A stretch of DNA of 42,428 nucleotides from Rubrobacteraceae bacterium (GCA_030448125.1 JAUJNO010000008.1:168993-211420); one strand, 5' to 3'; shown: positions 30,935 to 40,657, counted from the stretch's first letter. Notes: generated by a model not told the origin, from the letters alone. A program made the numbers and translations.

Positions 30935-30981
30935 AAGGCCGGGAGTCAAGTGAAGCCGTTGGAACCTTGATGCCGGCCTTC
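30934..30981 (+). terminator. Long hairpin after the hydrolase-thiolase-SDR operon
   Basis: GAAGGCCGG (30934-30942) pairs with CCGGCCTTC (30973-30981), and the inner TCAAG (30946) pairs with CTTGA (30966). The stem begins in the SDR stop codon. There is no T tail. It separates this operon from the MFS gene. Confidence 0.6.
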
Positions 30982-30998
30982 CGTCGCCCTTCGGGCGG

Positions 30999-32167
30999 TT
31001 GACGGAGCCGGTCGGGCTACCTCTCGAGGGCCGGCTGAGGCTCTTGCGGGCGGCGGCTTTCTTGAGCACCTTCGACCGGTTCACGATCGGACCCATGCTG
31101 GTGACCATCGCGGCGGATCTGCGGATCACGCTGGAGGAGGTCGCGGTGGCGGCGAGCCTGTACTATCTGCTCTACGGGCTAATGCAGCCCGTCTGGGGAA
31201 TGCTCTCCGACAGGCTCGGACGGGTGCGGGTGATGCGGCTGGCGCTGGTGGCGGCGCTCGTGCCGGGCCTGCTCTCGGCCCTCGCCCCGAACCTCGCGGT
31301 CCTCGTGGTGGCGAGGGCCTTCGCGGGCGGGCTCTTCGCCGCGGTGATACCGGCCTCGCTCGTGTACATAGGCGACACGGTGCCCATCTCGACCCGCCAG
31401 AAGGCGCTGGCCGACCAGCTCGCCGCGAGCGCGGTGGCCACGGCGCTCGCGATCGTGCTCGCGGGCGTCGCGGCGTACCTGGGGCTCTGGCGGCTCGCCT
31501 TCGCGGCCCCGGTCCTCGCCTCGTTCTCTCTGGGCCTCTTTCTCGTCCGGTTGCCCGAGCCGGAGAGGGAAGGAGACGACGGCGCCGGACCGTTCGTCCG
31601 CATTGGAGTCGTCTTCCGGCGACCGTGGGCGGTGCTTGTGGTGCTGCTCGCGTTGGTCGAGGGGTGTGATCCTGGGCTTCCTCACCTACCTGCCCCCCGC
31701 GCTGGAGGCCGGAGGCTACAACGCCGCCGCCTCCGGGCTGGCGGTCGGGCTCTACGGCCTCGCCACGCTCGGCTGGACCTGGGTCCTCAAGCGTGTGGCC
31801 GACAAACTCGGAAAGGGAGCCCTGATCTCGCTCGGCGGCGTGCTCCTCGCCCTGGGATACGCGACCGGCGCCCTGAGCCAGAGTCTCCCGAGCATCTCAC
31901 TGGCGGCCTGCCTCGTGGGTGGAGGGTTCGCCTTCATGCACTCCACCCTCCAGACCTGGGCCACCGAGGTCGCCCCCGAGGCCCGGGCGACCGTGATCTC
32001 CTTTTCGCCGCCGCCCTCTTCGTCGGCAGCGGCCTCGCCACGACCGCCGCCGCCCCCTCGCAGAAGAGGGCGCGTTCGGCACCCTCTTCGCCCTGGCGGC
32101 GCTCGTCGCCCTCCCCCTGGGCCTCATCGGCGGCCTCGCCCGCCGCCGCTATGCCTACAAGGAGTAG
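30999..32167 (+). CDS. MFS transporter, three frameshifts as read
   Basis: Start TTG 30999. The N-terminal six helices are clean: FDRFTIGPMLVTIAADLRIT, then the MFS signature GMLSDRLGRVRVMRLALVAA. The frame changes at 31661 (GGGG), 32002 (TTTT) and 32053 (CCCCC). Adding two G, one T and one C yields one 390-aa protein with GVILGFLTYLPPALEAGGYN, LGGVLLALGYATGALSQSLP and a C-terminal helix ending LARRRYAYKE. Short runs at all three sites suggest sequence errors. The substrate is unknown. Confidence 0.78.
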
Positions 32168-32262
32168 ACGACACCCATTCGAACGCGGAGCGAAACGAAG
32201 ATCGCACCGGTCCGTCGTGCCCGCGCGCCTCTTTCGTACGGTGTTCCTCTGCTCCCGGCGAT

Positions 32263-34296
32263 CTACGTCTTGCTCCGGGGCCGGCCCGCTTCCACGTCCT
32301 GCCAGCCGCCCCACGGCCGGGTCCAGCCCCGCGTCTTGTGCCGGTACGCGAGGTGTGTCGCCAGGCCCGCGAGCGGGAGGCCCGCGACCCACGCCCAGAA
32401 CCATCTCGTCCCGTAGAGACGTCGTGCGACGGCCAAAACCAATATCCACTTCGCGATCCTGAAGGGAATCGGCGAGCGCTCCTTGGAGAACGCGACCCGC
32501 AGTTCCCTCTCGACGGTCTCCAACGCCACGTTCGTTTTCTCCTGGGTCTCCCGACGACAATGATCGCCGCCGAGCGCGTACAGGCGGCCGAGGTACTCGA
32601 GCAACGGTTCTAGCGCGGCGGGCTGCCCGCGAAAGCCGACGTAACCGTCCGGCCGAATCAGGTAAAGCGACTCCGCCTTCGCGCCGTAGAGCTTGTGCGC
32701 CTCGAGATTCGGGTCCAGCAGCACGACGGCTCCGTCCCGCCCTGGGGCCGCGGGCCGGGCGTTGGCCGAAACGACGATCCGCGTCTCGACGTCCTCCCCG
32801 AACAGCTCTTCGACCCGTCGAGCGACCGATGCCAGGTGCGCATACCCTGCTTCCGCGTGCGCCCCGCCGTCGAACAGCAGCAGCGTGAAGTGCGGGCCGC
32901 GAAACTGGTCGAACAGCGTCGTCGGCCCACCGGTGGCGGCGTCGCGGCAGTGGGCATCGGGGGCCCGGTCCCCGGCACGCGGTGCCCGGAGAAAGGCGAG
33001 CCTGTCGACCACTCTCACCCGTTCACCCTCCCTCTGCGGCGACGGCTGCCTCAACGGCGCCTCGTGGTCTTGCGCCAGGGAAGATCCACGGTAGTTGATA
33101 CCGAGCTCCGAACCGCGGTATACGATCGCGTCCGTCACCGCCGGCATCTCCATCAGCGGTAGCAGCACGCGTTCGCGGACGAACCGCAAGACCGGGTTAT
33201 TGGAGATGAACAGCCTCTGATTCGTGTCGGTCTGGTTCAGGACCGCGCCGGCCACGGGCAGCCGCTCCTCTTCGTAGGTGTCGAGTAGCGCCGGGGTAGC
33301 TCTCCCGCGCACGACCAGCGCCAGCTTCCAGGCAAGGTTGTAGGCGTCCTGGATGCCGGTATTCATGCCCTGCCCCCCGCTTGGACTGTGGATGTGCGCC
33401 GCGTCCCCCGCGACGAACGCCCGTCCCTTGCGGTAGTGGTCCACCATGCGGCGGTTGACCCCGAAGTTCGACAGCCAGACGGGGTTGGAGAGGCGCAGCC
33501 CGACATCGTAGCCCGCGCGTTCGGCGATCAGGCGCCGGAACAGCTCCAGCGAGGCCTCGGGCACCTCGCCCGCCGCATCCGGGTAGACGACCGCGATCAG
33601 TCGGCGCAGCCCGAGTTCCGGGAACGGGAACGAAGCGACCATCCCCTCTTCGTTGAGCCACGCGACCGCGGTGTCGAGCGGCAAGTCCCCGTCCACCTCC
33701 ATGTCGCCCAGCACGAAGTGTTCGGGGTAGGTCTCCCCCTCGAAGGTAAGGCCGAGGGCCTTGCGCACGAAGCTGTGCGCGCCGTCGCAACCGACCAGGT
33801 AAGCGGCCCGGATTTGCTCCGTCGCGCCGGTCTCCACGTCTTTTACCGTGGCGACCACGGCATCGGCCTCCTCGCGGAACGCGACCAGCTCGCGCGAACG
33901 CTCCACCCCGCCGCCCAAAACGCCGAGCTGATCCCGCATCACGCCTTCGATCCTTGCCTGGTTGAGGATGACCACCCCGCGGTAGGGTTGGTCCGGGCGC
34001 GCGCCGCGGTCCAGGCGAAGCTTGACGGTCGCCACGGTCCGCTCGCCCTGCAGAAAGGTGATCCCGTAGATAGATGTCCCTTGCGCGATGATGGCGTCGA
34101 CAATGCCCACGTCGTCGAACACCTCCAACGTCCGGGCCTGCAGGCCCAGGGCGCGCGATGTGACCGGAAACTCGGCGTACTCGTCGATCAGGCGACACCC
34201 GACACCGCGCCGGCGCAGCTCACAGGCCAGCGTCAGCCCGACCGGGCCGGCCCCCACGATCAGTACGTCCGTATCACTACCTGTTCGATCGTTCAC
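32263..34296 (-). CDS. FAD-dependent aromatic-type monooxygenase
   Basis: About 677 aa from GTG 34296, chosen because CGGAGG lies just upstream; ATG 34335 would add 13 residues. Motifs of class A flavoprotein hydroxylases are complete: GAGPVGLTLA near the N-terminus, the DG motif VGCDGAHSFVRK, and the GD motif FVAGDAAHIHSPSGGQGMN. A thioredoxin-like C-terminal domain (FTLLLFDGG ... LIRPDGYVGFRG) is followed by an extra 100 residues with a hydrophobic segment (WFWAWVAGLPLAGLATHLAY). It hydroxylates an aromatic or polyketide-like ring using NAD(P)H and O2; the substrate is not known. Confidence 0.9.
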   Translation of the reverse strand: MNDRTGSDTDVLIVGAGPVGLTLACELRRRGVGCRLIDEYAEFPVTSRALGLQARTLEVFDDVGIVDAIIAQGTSIYGITFLQGERTVATVKLRLDRGARPDQPYRGVVILNQARIEGVMRDQLGVLGGGVERSRELVAFREEADAVVATVKDVETGATEQIRAAYLVGCDGAHSFVRKALGLTFEGETYPEHFVLGDMEVDGDLPLDTAVAWLNEEGMVASFPFPELGLRRLIAVVYPDAAGEVPEASLELFRRLIAERAGYDVGLRLSNPVWLSNFGVNRRMVDHYRKGRAFVAGDAAHIHSPSGGQGMNTGIQDAYNLAWKLALVVRGRATPALLDTYEEERLPVAGAVLNQTDTNQRLFISNNPVLRFVRERVLLPLMEMPAVTDAIVYRGSELGINYRGSSLAQDHEAPLRQPSPQREGERVRVVDRLAFLRAPRAGDRAPDAHCRDAATGGPTTLFDQFRGPHFTLLLFDGGAHAEAGYAHLASVARRVEELFGEDVETRIVVSANARPAAPGRDGAVVLLDPNLEAHKLYGAKAESLYLIRPDGYVGFRGQPAALEPLLEYLGRLYALGGDHCRRETQEKTNVALETVERELRVAFSKERSPIPFRIAKWILVLAVARRLYGTRWFWAWVAGLPLAGLATHLAYRHKTRGWTRPWGGWQDVEAGRPRSKT

Positions 34297-34407
34297 GCTC
34301 GCCTCCGTCTCTCTCGTACCCCGAGAGTACGCCACCCGCGTGCGCCGCTCAAGGTTCGTCCTTCTCGCGTGTCGCGGTTACCGGCGAGACCCGCGCAAGA
34401 ACGTCTC

Positions 34408-34870
34408 CTACGCGCCCCCGGCTCCCGTCCGCCGCTCGCCGTAGGGACCGGCGAGGACGAGTAATGCCAGCGGGAGCAGAACCAGGAACCCCAGAGTACA
34501 CAGCTGCGCCACGTTATCGGCGAGTGAAAATGCCCGGACCTGCGTGAGGTGGAAGACGAAATGCGGCATCGCATAGACGAGCCAGGCGACGAGCGAGGCC
34601 CGCACGAATCCCCTTTCGAGCGAGACCGCCGCGAATATCAGGAGCACGCCCAGGGCGAGGTTCAGCGCACCGTAGTCCCTGACCAGGTGCTCGTTGTAGG
34701 GCCCCAGGGTCGAGCCCCAGTACCTGCCGGGGAGCGGGAAGTCGTCGTAGAACGCGCGGGGCAGGGACAGGGCCCAAAGGCCGGCCGCTCAGCGGCGTCG
34801 CCGCCAGGAGCGCCAGGCCGATCCGGAGCCAGCTTCGGGGTATCGGACGCCCCTCTTGTCTGGCGCTCAC
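34408..34870 (-). CDS. Small integral membrane protein, one frameshift as read
   Basis: GTG 34870 overlaps the previous SDR stop (GTGA). The first frame reads SWLRIGLALLAATPL, then breaks near 34780-34795. The next frame continues LWALSLPRAFYDDFPLPGRY, WGSTLGPYNEHLVRDYGALN and several membrane helices (VRASLVAWLVYAMPHFVFHL) to 34408. Two missing bases explain it, giving about 154 aa with four helices. The GPYNEHLVRDYGALNLALG segment is typical of a small actinobacterial membrane family of unknown function. It is coupled to the SDR gene. Confidence 0.7.
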
Positions 34871-35637
34871 GGGAGCTCTTCCCTCGTTCGGTCCAGGAAC
34901 TCTTCCCACCGAAATTTGCCGTAGCTGTGGTCCGGCGCCAGCTGCGCCCCCTCGCGGAAGGCCCGCGCCGTCTTGCCCGGCAACGGGACCTCCACCACCC
35001 TCCTCCGCCGTCCGGTCGCCTCTGAGTAGGAGCGCGCGAGCTCCGCGAAGGTCCTGACCTCCGGGCCTCCCACGTCCGGTACGCGTCCCAGCGGCTCCGA
35101 GAGCGCGAGCTCGGCCAGGCGGCCGGCTACCTCCCCGGTCTCTATGGGCTGGAGAAGGACGCCTTTGGGCACCATCACGACGGGTAGACGTTCGAGGAAC
35201 CGGACAATCCTCAGCAAGAGCTCGTGAAATTGGGTGGCCCTGAGTATCGTCCACGGCACGGGGGAGCGTTCGACTATACGCTCGACCTCGAGCTTCATGC
35301 GGTAGTAGGGGAAGTGCGGGTTCAGGTCGACGCCGACGATCGAGATAAACACGAGATGCGAGACGCCGGCCCGGCCCGCCGCCTGGAGGAGGCGGCGCGT
35401 CCCTTCGACGTCTACCTGGCGCGTCTTGGTGGGACTCGAGGCGCAGTGGACTATCGTGCCTACGCCATCCACGGCCTGCTCCAGCCCCTCCCCCGTGAGC
35501 AGGTCCCCCCGGACCGTGCCGGCGTGCCCGCTGTGGCTGAGTACCCGCGCGCCGGCTCCGGCAGCACCCAGACGGTCCACTACCAGCCGGCCGAGCGAGC
35601 CCGTCCCACCCGTAACCAGAATCTCTGATGCACCCAT
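34867..35637 (-). CDS. Atypical SDR (NmrA-like NAD(P)-binding protein)
   Basis: 256 aa from ATG 35637, with GGGAGG 8 bases upstream. A Rossmann motif TGGTGSLG, DVEGTRRLLQAAGRAGVSHL, FISIVG and YYRMKLEVERIVERS (the Y-x-x-x-K pair), PWTILRATQF and VADVGGPEV-like PDVGGPEVRTF are typical of NmrA/complex-I-assembly-like atypical SDRs. It may be a redox sensor or reductase. It is coupled to the small membrane-protein gene downstream. Confidence 0.85.
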   Translation of the reverse strand: MGASEILVTGGTGSLGRLVVDRLGAAGAGARVLSHSGHAGTVRGDLLTGEGLEQAVDGVGTIVHCASSPTKTRQVDVEGTRRLLQAAGRAGVSHLVFISIVGVDLNPHFPYYRMKLEVERIVERSPVPWTILRATQFHELLLRIVRFLERLPVVMVPKGVLLQPIETGEVAGRLAELALSEPLGRVPDVGGPEVRTFAELARSYSEATGRRRRVVEVPLPGKTARAFREGAQLAPDHSYGKFRWEEFLDRTREELP

Positions 35638-35757
35638 CTTACGACCTCCCTTTCTCGTCCGATGGTCGATAAAGGAAGAGTACCGTCTCTAAACGACGCG
35701 GCAACGTCAGAGAAAGAGGCGCTCCGAACTACGGTACTCGGGGAGGTCCGTCAGACC

Positions 35758-36507
35758 CTACCGAGCCCGCACCGGCTCGAAGACAAAGACGCGGTCCACG
35801 GACACGAAGCCAAGCCTCGCCGCCAGCCCCATCGAGGCCGCGTTCGACTCCAGCGCGCCCCACACCGGCTCCTTGCCCTTCTCGCGCATATGCCGGATCA
35901 TGAGCGCCGCGCACCGCGCCGCGTGGCCCTGCCTCCGGTGTTCCTCCAGCGTGTCGATCGAAACGTCCCAAAGCCCCTCAGTCTCCGACGCCACGTAGCA
36001 GAACGAGACCGGAACGTCCCCCACGAAAGCCGTCACCGTAGGCGTGCCCCTGCGCAGGGCGCGCTCCAACTCCGCCCGAAGCTCCGCCCGGAGTCCCGGC
36101 GGCAAGAGGCGCAGTTCCTCCGGCCCGGATAGCAAACGTACCGGTTCGCCCTCCGTCGCTCCTGGTAGCCGCTCGGCTTCGCCGAGGAGGTGCAGTATTG
36201 CGGGCTGCGGCTCCCGGCCCGGCACGGCCTGCGCGACGCGCGAAACGTTCTCCGGCGTGGTGATCACCGCGCCCGCGTCTCCGTTGCGGGCTACGGCCTC
36301 CGCTACCGCCTCGCGCGCCGGATACCCTACTACGCAAACCAGAGCCTCCTCCCCGTCGCGCGTCACGAAGCTGGGGCTCGCCGCGTCTTCTTCCAGACCG
36401 AGGACCTCGCAGCACCCCCTGAGCAGCATCGCCCTTGTCTCGACGAAGCGCGGTACGTCCGGCAGTAGCGCGGCCAGACGAGCCAACTCCGCCGCCGATC
36501 CCTCCAC
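35758..36507 (-). CDS. GNAT-family acetyltransferase
   Basis: 249 aa from GTG 36507. The C-terminal half holds the GNAT core: PVSFCYVASETEGLWDVSID, then TLEEHRRQGHAARCAALMIR (acetyl-CoA-binding R-R-Q-G-H-A) and WGALESNAASMGLAARLGFV. The N-terminal 110 residues are a divergent domain, as in FR47-like members. The acceptor substrate is unknown. It starts two bases after the thioesterase stop and so belongs to the leftward acyl-CoA operon. Confidence 0.82.
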   Translation of the reverse strand: MEGSAAELARLAALLPDVPRFVETRAMLLRGCCEVLGLEEDAASPSFVTRDGEEALVCVVGYPAREAVAEAVARNGDAGAVITTPENVSRVAQAVPGREPQPAILHLLGEAERLPGATEGEPVRLLSGPEELRLLPPGLRAELRAELERALRRGTPTVTAFVGDVPVSFCYVASETEGLWDVSIDTLEEHRRQGHAARCAALMIRHMREKGKEPVWGALESNAASMGLAARLGFVSVDRVFVFEPVRAR

Positions 36508-36509
36508 GG

Positions 36510-36926
36510 CTACAGCCGGTCGCCGGAGACGCGGACGACGAACTCTTTCGGGATGCGACTGGACCGTCCGGTCGCGAGCTCCACGCAGCCGTGACGAGTA
36601 TGGCCCGTGACCACAACCTCCTCTCCGCGCAGGATGGTGTACCCGAAGGAGAGGGAGGCGCGCTTCAACTCGACGAGCTCCGTGCGGAGTGTCAACTCGT
36701 CGTCGAAGAAGGCCGGTCTCTTGTAGAAGGCGTGTACCTCGATCACGACGAATCCGTAGCCCCGTTTCTCCATTTCCCTATAGGAGAAGCCCATCGCGCG
36801 GAGCCACTCCACGCGGCCGACCTCGAAGTAGGAGAGGTAGTTGGCGTTGTTTACTATCCCTTGCGCGTCGGTCTCAGAGTAGCGGACGCGCAGCTTCGTC
36901 TCGTGTACGAGCAGAGGCTCCGCCGT
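36510..36926 (-). CDS. 4-hydroxybenzoyl-CoA-type thioesterase, unusual start
   Basis: The hotdog motif RVRYSETDAQGIVNNANYLS, then YFEVGRVEWLRAMGFSYREM, is at the very N-terminus, with the catalytic Asp in ETD. The first GTG (36812) lies after this motif, so the true start must be upstream. Directly after the upstream gene's TAG the frame offers only CTG 36914 or another non-standard codon. The C-terminal part (FYKRPAFFDDELTLRTELVE) completes the fold. It hydrolyses an acyl-CoA. The interval may also hide a missing base. Confidence 0.8.
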   Translation of the reverse strand, partial: TAEPLLVHETKLRVRYSETDAQGIVNNANYLSYFEVGRVEWLRAMGFSYREMEKRGYGFVVIEVHAFYKRPAFFDDELTLRTELVELKRASLSFGYTILRGEEVVVTGHTRHGCVELATGRSSRIPKEFVVRVSGDRL

Positions 36927-37703
36927 CTAACGCCCCTTGAACTCGGCCTTGCGCTTCTCGATGAAGGCGCCCATGCCTTCCCTCGCGTCCTCGGTGCCGA
37001 AGAGGAGGGCGAACTGATCCGCCTCGTACTCCAGGCCGCTAACGAGGTCCACGTCCTGCGCCTTGTTCGCCGCAGCCTTGGCGTGCCGCACCGCGATAGG
37101 ACCGTTGGACGCTATCTCCTCGGCCAGCTCGCGGGCGGTGTTGAAAGCTTCGCCCTCGGGCACGACCCGGTTCACCAGGTTTATCATGCGGGCCTCTTCG
37201 GCCTTTATACGCCGGCCAGAGAAGATCATCTCCTTCGCCACCCCCGGCCCCACGAGGCGCGGGAGCCGCTGCGTCCCGCCCAGGCCGGGGAGGATGCCTA
37301 AAGTCACCTCGGGGAAGCCAAAGAGGGCGTTCTCCGCGGCGATGCGTATGTCGCAGGCGAGCGCCACCTCGCAACCTCCGCCTAAAGCAAAGCCGTTCAC
37401 GGCCGCAATGGTCGGAACGGGACTCCGGTCTAACAGCGCCGTCGCCGCGTGGCCGAGCTCGGCGAACCTCTTCGCCTCCAGCGGAGTCATCTCGTTCATC
37501 ACCGCTATATCCGCCCCCGCGATAAACGACTTCTCGCCGGCGCCGGTGACTATCGTGACCCGCGGCTGGTCGTTCTCCAGCTCCAGGAGCGCCTGCCCGA
37601 TCTCCTCTATCACCTGCGGGTTCAAGGAGTTGAGCTTCTCCTGCCGGTCGATGGTGAGAACCGCGATACCATCGTCCCCGCGCTCGACCTTTACGAAATC
37701 CAA
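36927..37703 (-). CDS. Enoyl-CoA hydratase/crotonase
   Basis: 258 aa from TTG 37703, with GAAGGAGG 6 bases upstream. Both catalytic glutamates are present: Glu112 in LGGGCEVALACD and Glu132 in FGFPEVTLGILPG, with 20-residue spacing as in rat mitochondrial enoyl-CoA hydratase. The oxyanion-hole segment SFIAGADIAVM is also intact. It adds water to 2-enoyl-CoA in beta-oxidation. It sits upstream of the thioesterase and GNAT genes. Confidence 0.93.
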   Translation of the reverse strand: MDFVKVERGDDGIAVLTIDRQEKLNSLNPQVIEEIGQALLELENDQPRVTIVTGAGEKSFIAGADIAVMNEMTPLEAKRFAELGHAATALLDRSPVPTIAAVNGFALGGGCEVALACDIRIAAENALFGFPEVTLGILPGLGGTQRLPRLVGPGVAKEMIFSGRRIKAEEARMINLVNRVVPEGEAFNTARELAEEIASNGPIAVRHAKAAANKAQDVDLVSGLEYEADQFALLFGTEDAREGMGAFIEKRKAEFKGR

Positions 37704-37801
37704 GATTGCCTCCTTCGTCGGCGGCTACCGGCCGCCGGCTCTCTGGTTCCGACCGACCGCCGATACGCTCGCGAATCGTTTGCTCTTCTCCCTACCGCCG
37801 G

Positions 37802-38199
37802 TTAGCTCTTTACGAGCGTCTCCTGCAAGTACTCTACAGCTTTCTTGGTCGGGGTTCCTGGGGTGAAGACCTCGCCGACGCCGGCCTCTTTGAGCTTGGT
37901 TATGTCCTCTTTGGGGATGGTGCCACCGCAGAAGACCAGGACGTCCTCGGCCTCGTTCTCTTTGAGAAGTTCGATGATGCGGGGCAGGAGCGTCATGTGC
38001 GCGCCGGAGAGGATAGAGATCCCTATCGCGTCGGCGTCCTCCTGGATGGTCGCCTCAACGACCTGTTCGGGGGTCTGGTGCAGGCCCGTGTAGATCACCT
38101 CCATCCCCGCGTCCCGCAAGGCGCGTGCGATGATCTTGGCCCCCTGTCGTGGCCGTCCAGCCCCACCTTCGCTACCACGACCCGTACCGTCTCGGCCAC
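37802..38199 (-). CDS. B12-binding small subunit of an acyl-CoA mutase (IcmB-like), one frameshift as read
   Basis: GTG 38199, with GAAGGAGG 5 bases upstream. The frame reads [16 protein letters not shown], the DxHxxG cobalamin motif, and then breaks. The rest continues in another frame: [60 protein letters not shown] and a final helix. One extra G in the G5 run (38140-38144) gives 132 aa, the size of the separate small subunit of isobutyryl-CoA mutase. It carries the adenosylcobalamin cofactor for the large subunit encoded just upstream. Confidence 0.85.
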
Positions 38200-38328
38200 G
38201 AGTGCCTCCTTCGGTCAGCTCTAGTTTTTAGTTTTTTGGTTGCGGCTCTCCACGATGCCCATCAACCGTACGCTCTCCCGCACCGCTCCGTTAGGTCAAC
38301 AGCGTCTGGTTTTCGCCGCCCACGGCCC

Positions 38329-38349
38329 AACTGATAACTGATAACTGAT
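38329..38349. repeat. Three tandem AACTGAT units
   Basis: AACTGAT repeats exactly three times between the two mutase genes, in a local AT-rich patch. It may be a simple microsatellite; nothing indicates a function. Confidence 0.6.
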
Positions 38350-38360
38350 TATTAACAACT

Positions 38361-40004
38361 CTATATTACCGGCGTTTCGCGGTAGGCGCCGTAGACTTCC
38401 TTCATGGCGTCGCAGATCTCCTGCACGGTGGCGTAGGCGCGGACGGCCTCGAGGGTCGGATACATCGTGTTCTCGCCCTCTTCGGCCGCCTTTTTTATGG
38501 CGTTCAGGCACTTCTCGACCTGCTCGTTGTCGCGGCGCTCCTTGAGCTCCTTGAGGCGCTTCAATTGATTATCGGCTACCTCTTGCGATACGGTGTGGGT
38601 CTCGACGTCGCTCTCTTCCTGGGGCTCGTGGATGTTGACGTTGACGATGTACCTTTTTTCTTCCTCGATCTCGCGCTGGTAGCGGGCGGCGGCCTCGGCG
38701 ATCTCGCCCATCTGGAAACCGTTCTCTATGGCCTTTATGACCCCGCCCATGTCGTCGATCTGCTTGAAGTAGTCGTACGCCTGCCGCTCCATCTCGTCGG
38801 TCAAGGCCTCGACGAAGTAAGATCCCCCCAGGGGGTCTATGGTGTTGGCCGCGCCGGTCTCCAGGGCCGCTATCTGCTGGGTGCGCACGGCGATACGCAC
38901 GGCCTGCTCGCTCGGAAGCGCCAGAGCCTCGTCGAAGGAGTTGGTGTGCAAACTCTGGGTCCCGCCGAGGATGGCGGCCAGGGCCTCGAAGGCGGTGCGA
39001 GCCACGTTGTTCAGGGGCTCCTGGGCGGTCAAAGAGACGCCGGCGGTCTGGGTGTGGAAGCGCATGAGGAGGCTCTTCTCGTCCTTCGCGCCGTACTTCT
39101 CCTTCATCACGTTCGCCCAGATGCGCCGCGCGGCCCGGAACTTGGCGATCTCCTCGAAGAAGTCTATGTGCGAGTTGAAGAAGAACGAGAGCCGTGGCGC
39201 GAAGTCGTCCACGTCGAGGCCCGCCTCTATCCCCGCCTCCACGTACGCGAAGCCGTCGGAGAGGGTGAAGGCGAGCTCCTGCACCGCCGTGGAGCCGGCC
39301 TCACGGATGTGGTAGCCGCTGATGGAGACGGTGTTCCACTTGGGCATGTGCTCGGTGGCGTAGACGAGCATGTCCTTGAAGACCTGCATGCTCGGCTCGG
39401 GCGGGAAGAGCCACTCTTTCTGGGCGATGTACTCCTTGAGGATGTCGTTCTGGTTGGTGCCGGCAAGGTCTTCGGGCGGGACGCCCTGCTTCTCGCCGGC
39501 GACGACGTACATGGCGAGGAGCACGTGCGCGGGGGCGTTGATGGTCATGGAGGTGGTGATCTCACCCATCGGGATCCCCTCGAAAAGCTGCTCCATGTCC
39601 TCCAAAGAGTCCACCGCAACTCCCTCGGTCCCGACTTCGCCTAAAGAGAACTCCGAGTCGGAGTCGAGGCCCATGAGGGTGGGCATGTCGAAAGCGATCG
39701 AGAGGCCGTTCTGTCCCTGCTCGAGCAGGTACTTGAACCGTTCGTTGGTCTCCTTGGGAGAGCCGAAGCCGGCGAACTGGCGGATGGTCCAAAGCCTGCC
39801 CCGGTACATGTTCGGGTAGACCCCGCGGGTGTAGGGATACTCGCCCGGGTACCCGATCTTCTCCTCGAAGTCTCCCTCGACGTCCTCGGGCGTATACAGC
39901 GGCTTTATCGGCACCCCGGACATCGTCGAGAACTCCACGTCCCGCTCGTCCTTCTTAGCGTAAGCCTCTTCCCAACGATCCCTGGCGGTTTTTTTGGTGT
40001 CCAA
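38361..40004 (-). CDS. B12-dependent acyl-CoA mutase large subunit (IcmA-like)
   Basis: 547 aa from TTG 40004, with GGGAGGAGG 8 bases upstream; ATG 40043 is in frame but less well placed. The family sequence is complete: [60 protein letters not shown] and [17 protein letters not shown]. At the substrate-specificity positions it has Phe77 and Gln195, where methylmalonyl-CoA mutase has Tyr89 and Arg207 and isobutyryl-CoA mutase has Phe80 and Gln198. The 118-residue spacing is identical. It probably interconverts isobutyryl- and butyryl-CoA with the small subunit downstream. Confidence 0.88.
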   Translation of the reverse strand: MDTKKTARDRWEEAYAKKDERDVEFSTMSGVPIKPLYTPEDVEGDFEEKIGYPGEYPYTRGVYPNMYRGRLWTIRQFAGFGSPKETNERFKYLLEQGQNGLSIAFDMPTLMGLDSDSEFSLGEVGTEGVAVDSLEDMEQLFEGIPMGEITTSMTINAPAHVLLAMYVVAGEKQGVPPEDLAGTNQNDILKEYIAQKEWLFPPEPSMQVFKDMLVYATEHMPKWNTVSISGYHIREAGSTAVQELAFTLSDGFAYVEAGIEAGLDVDDFAPRLSFFFNSHIDFFEEIAKFRAARRIWANVMKEKYGAKDEKSLLMRFHTQTAGVSLTAQEPLNNVARTAFEALAAILGGTQSLHTNSFDEALALPSEQAVRIAVRTQQIAALETGAANTIDPLGGSYFVEALTDEMERQAYDYFKQIDDMGGVIKAIENGFQMGEIAEAAARYQREIEEEKRYIVNVNIHEPQEESDVETHTVSQEVADNQLKRLKELKERRDNEQVEKCLNAIKKAAEEGENTMYPTLEAVRAYATVQEICDAMKEVYGAYRETPVI

Positions 40005-40234
40005 AGCGTGCGCCTCCTCCCATGCTGGCGATCCCCTCTTCAATGTGCAAACTGTAGCACAAAGGAAACACCCGGCTCCTGGCAGTCAGCCATCGACTTT
40101 TCCTTCGATAGAGATACCTTTGCGTGAGCGGGCCGCCGGTCGCTTACGCTGTTTTGCGACGAAGACAGCGCGGGTGAGAGCGCCCGCAAGCCTCTCCTCG
40201 GAGACCGGGGGCGCAGCGGCGCGAACCGAGGTAC

Positions 40235-40657
40235 GTGGGGGGAGACACGCCGGGCCAAAAGCGGGCAACATTTAGAGTGGGACCAGAGGAAGACGAGGCG
40301 GACGTGGACGTAACGACTTGGCTCTTGGGCGCACCCCAGTTCTGGCTGGGGGCTGTCACCTGCGCTACTCTCATTCTCGTGGTCGTTGCACCCACGGCGT
40401 TCCACCCGCGGAGGACGGTCAGGGTGTACAGGACCTACGGCCCGGCTCCGATCGCGTCTCCTGGCCCGTTGCGGCAAATCAGGCCAGACCGGGCGCCGGT
40501 ACCCGAGCGTGACCCTTTCTGCAGACCGAACCTCGTCGCGCGCCCGCCCGATCTGTTGGGCGACGCGCCGAGGCGGCCGGAAGAAGAAGGGTCCGTGAGG
40601 GCCTTCCGGCGAAGGTTAGACGAACGCGGAAGAGGGGGATTCAGTGCGTTCAGATGA
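40235..40657 (+). CDS. Putative small membrane protein
   Basis: Up to 140 aa. One membrane helix (WLGAVTCATLILVVVAPTAF) is preceded by an acidic N-terminus and followed by a Pro/Arg-rich tail (PRRTVRVYRTYGPAP). Starts GTG 40235 and GTG 40277 are possible; neither has a good ribosome site. No family is recognised, and the high Pro/Arg content means the gene is not certain. Confidence 0.35.
   Translation: MGGDTPGQKRATFRVGPEEDEADVDVTTWLLGAPQFWLGAVTCATLILVVVAPTAFHPRRTVRVYRTYGPAPIASPGPLRQIRPDRAPVPERDPFCRPNLVARPPDLLGDAPRRPEEEGSVRAFRRRLDERGRGGFSAFR

Noticed and set aside
33388..34464. Long frame opposite the FAD monooxygenase
   Set aside because: Antisense to a gene with complete flavoprotein motifs; composition is that of a shadow frame.
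38565..39644. Long frame opposite the mutase gene
   Set aside because: It is antisense to the clearly coding acyl-CoA mutase and has the Val/Leu/Gly/Glu composition of a mirror frame.
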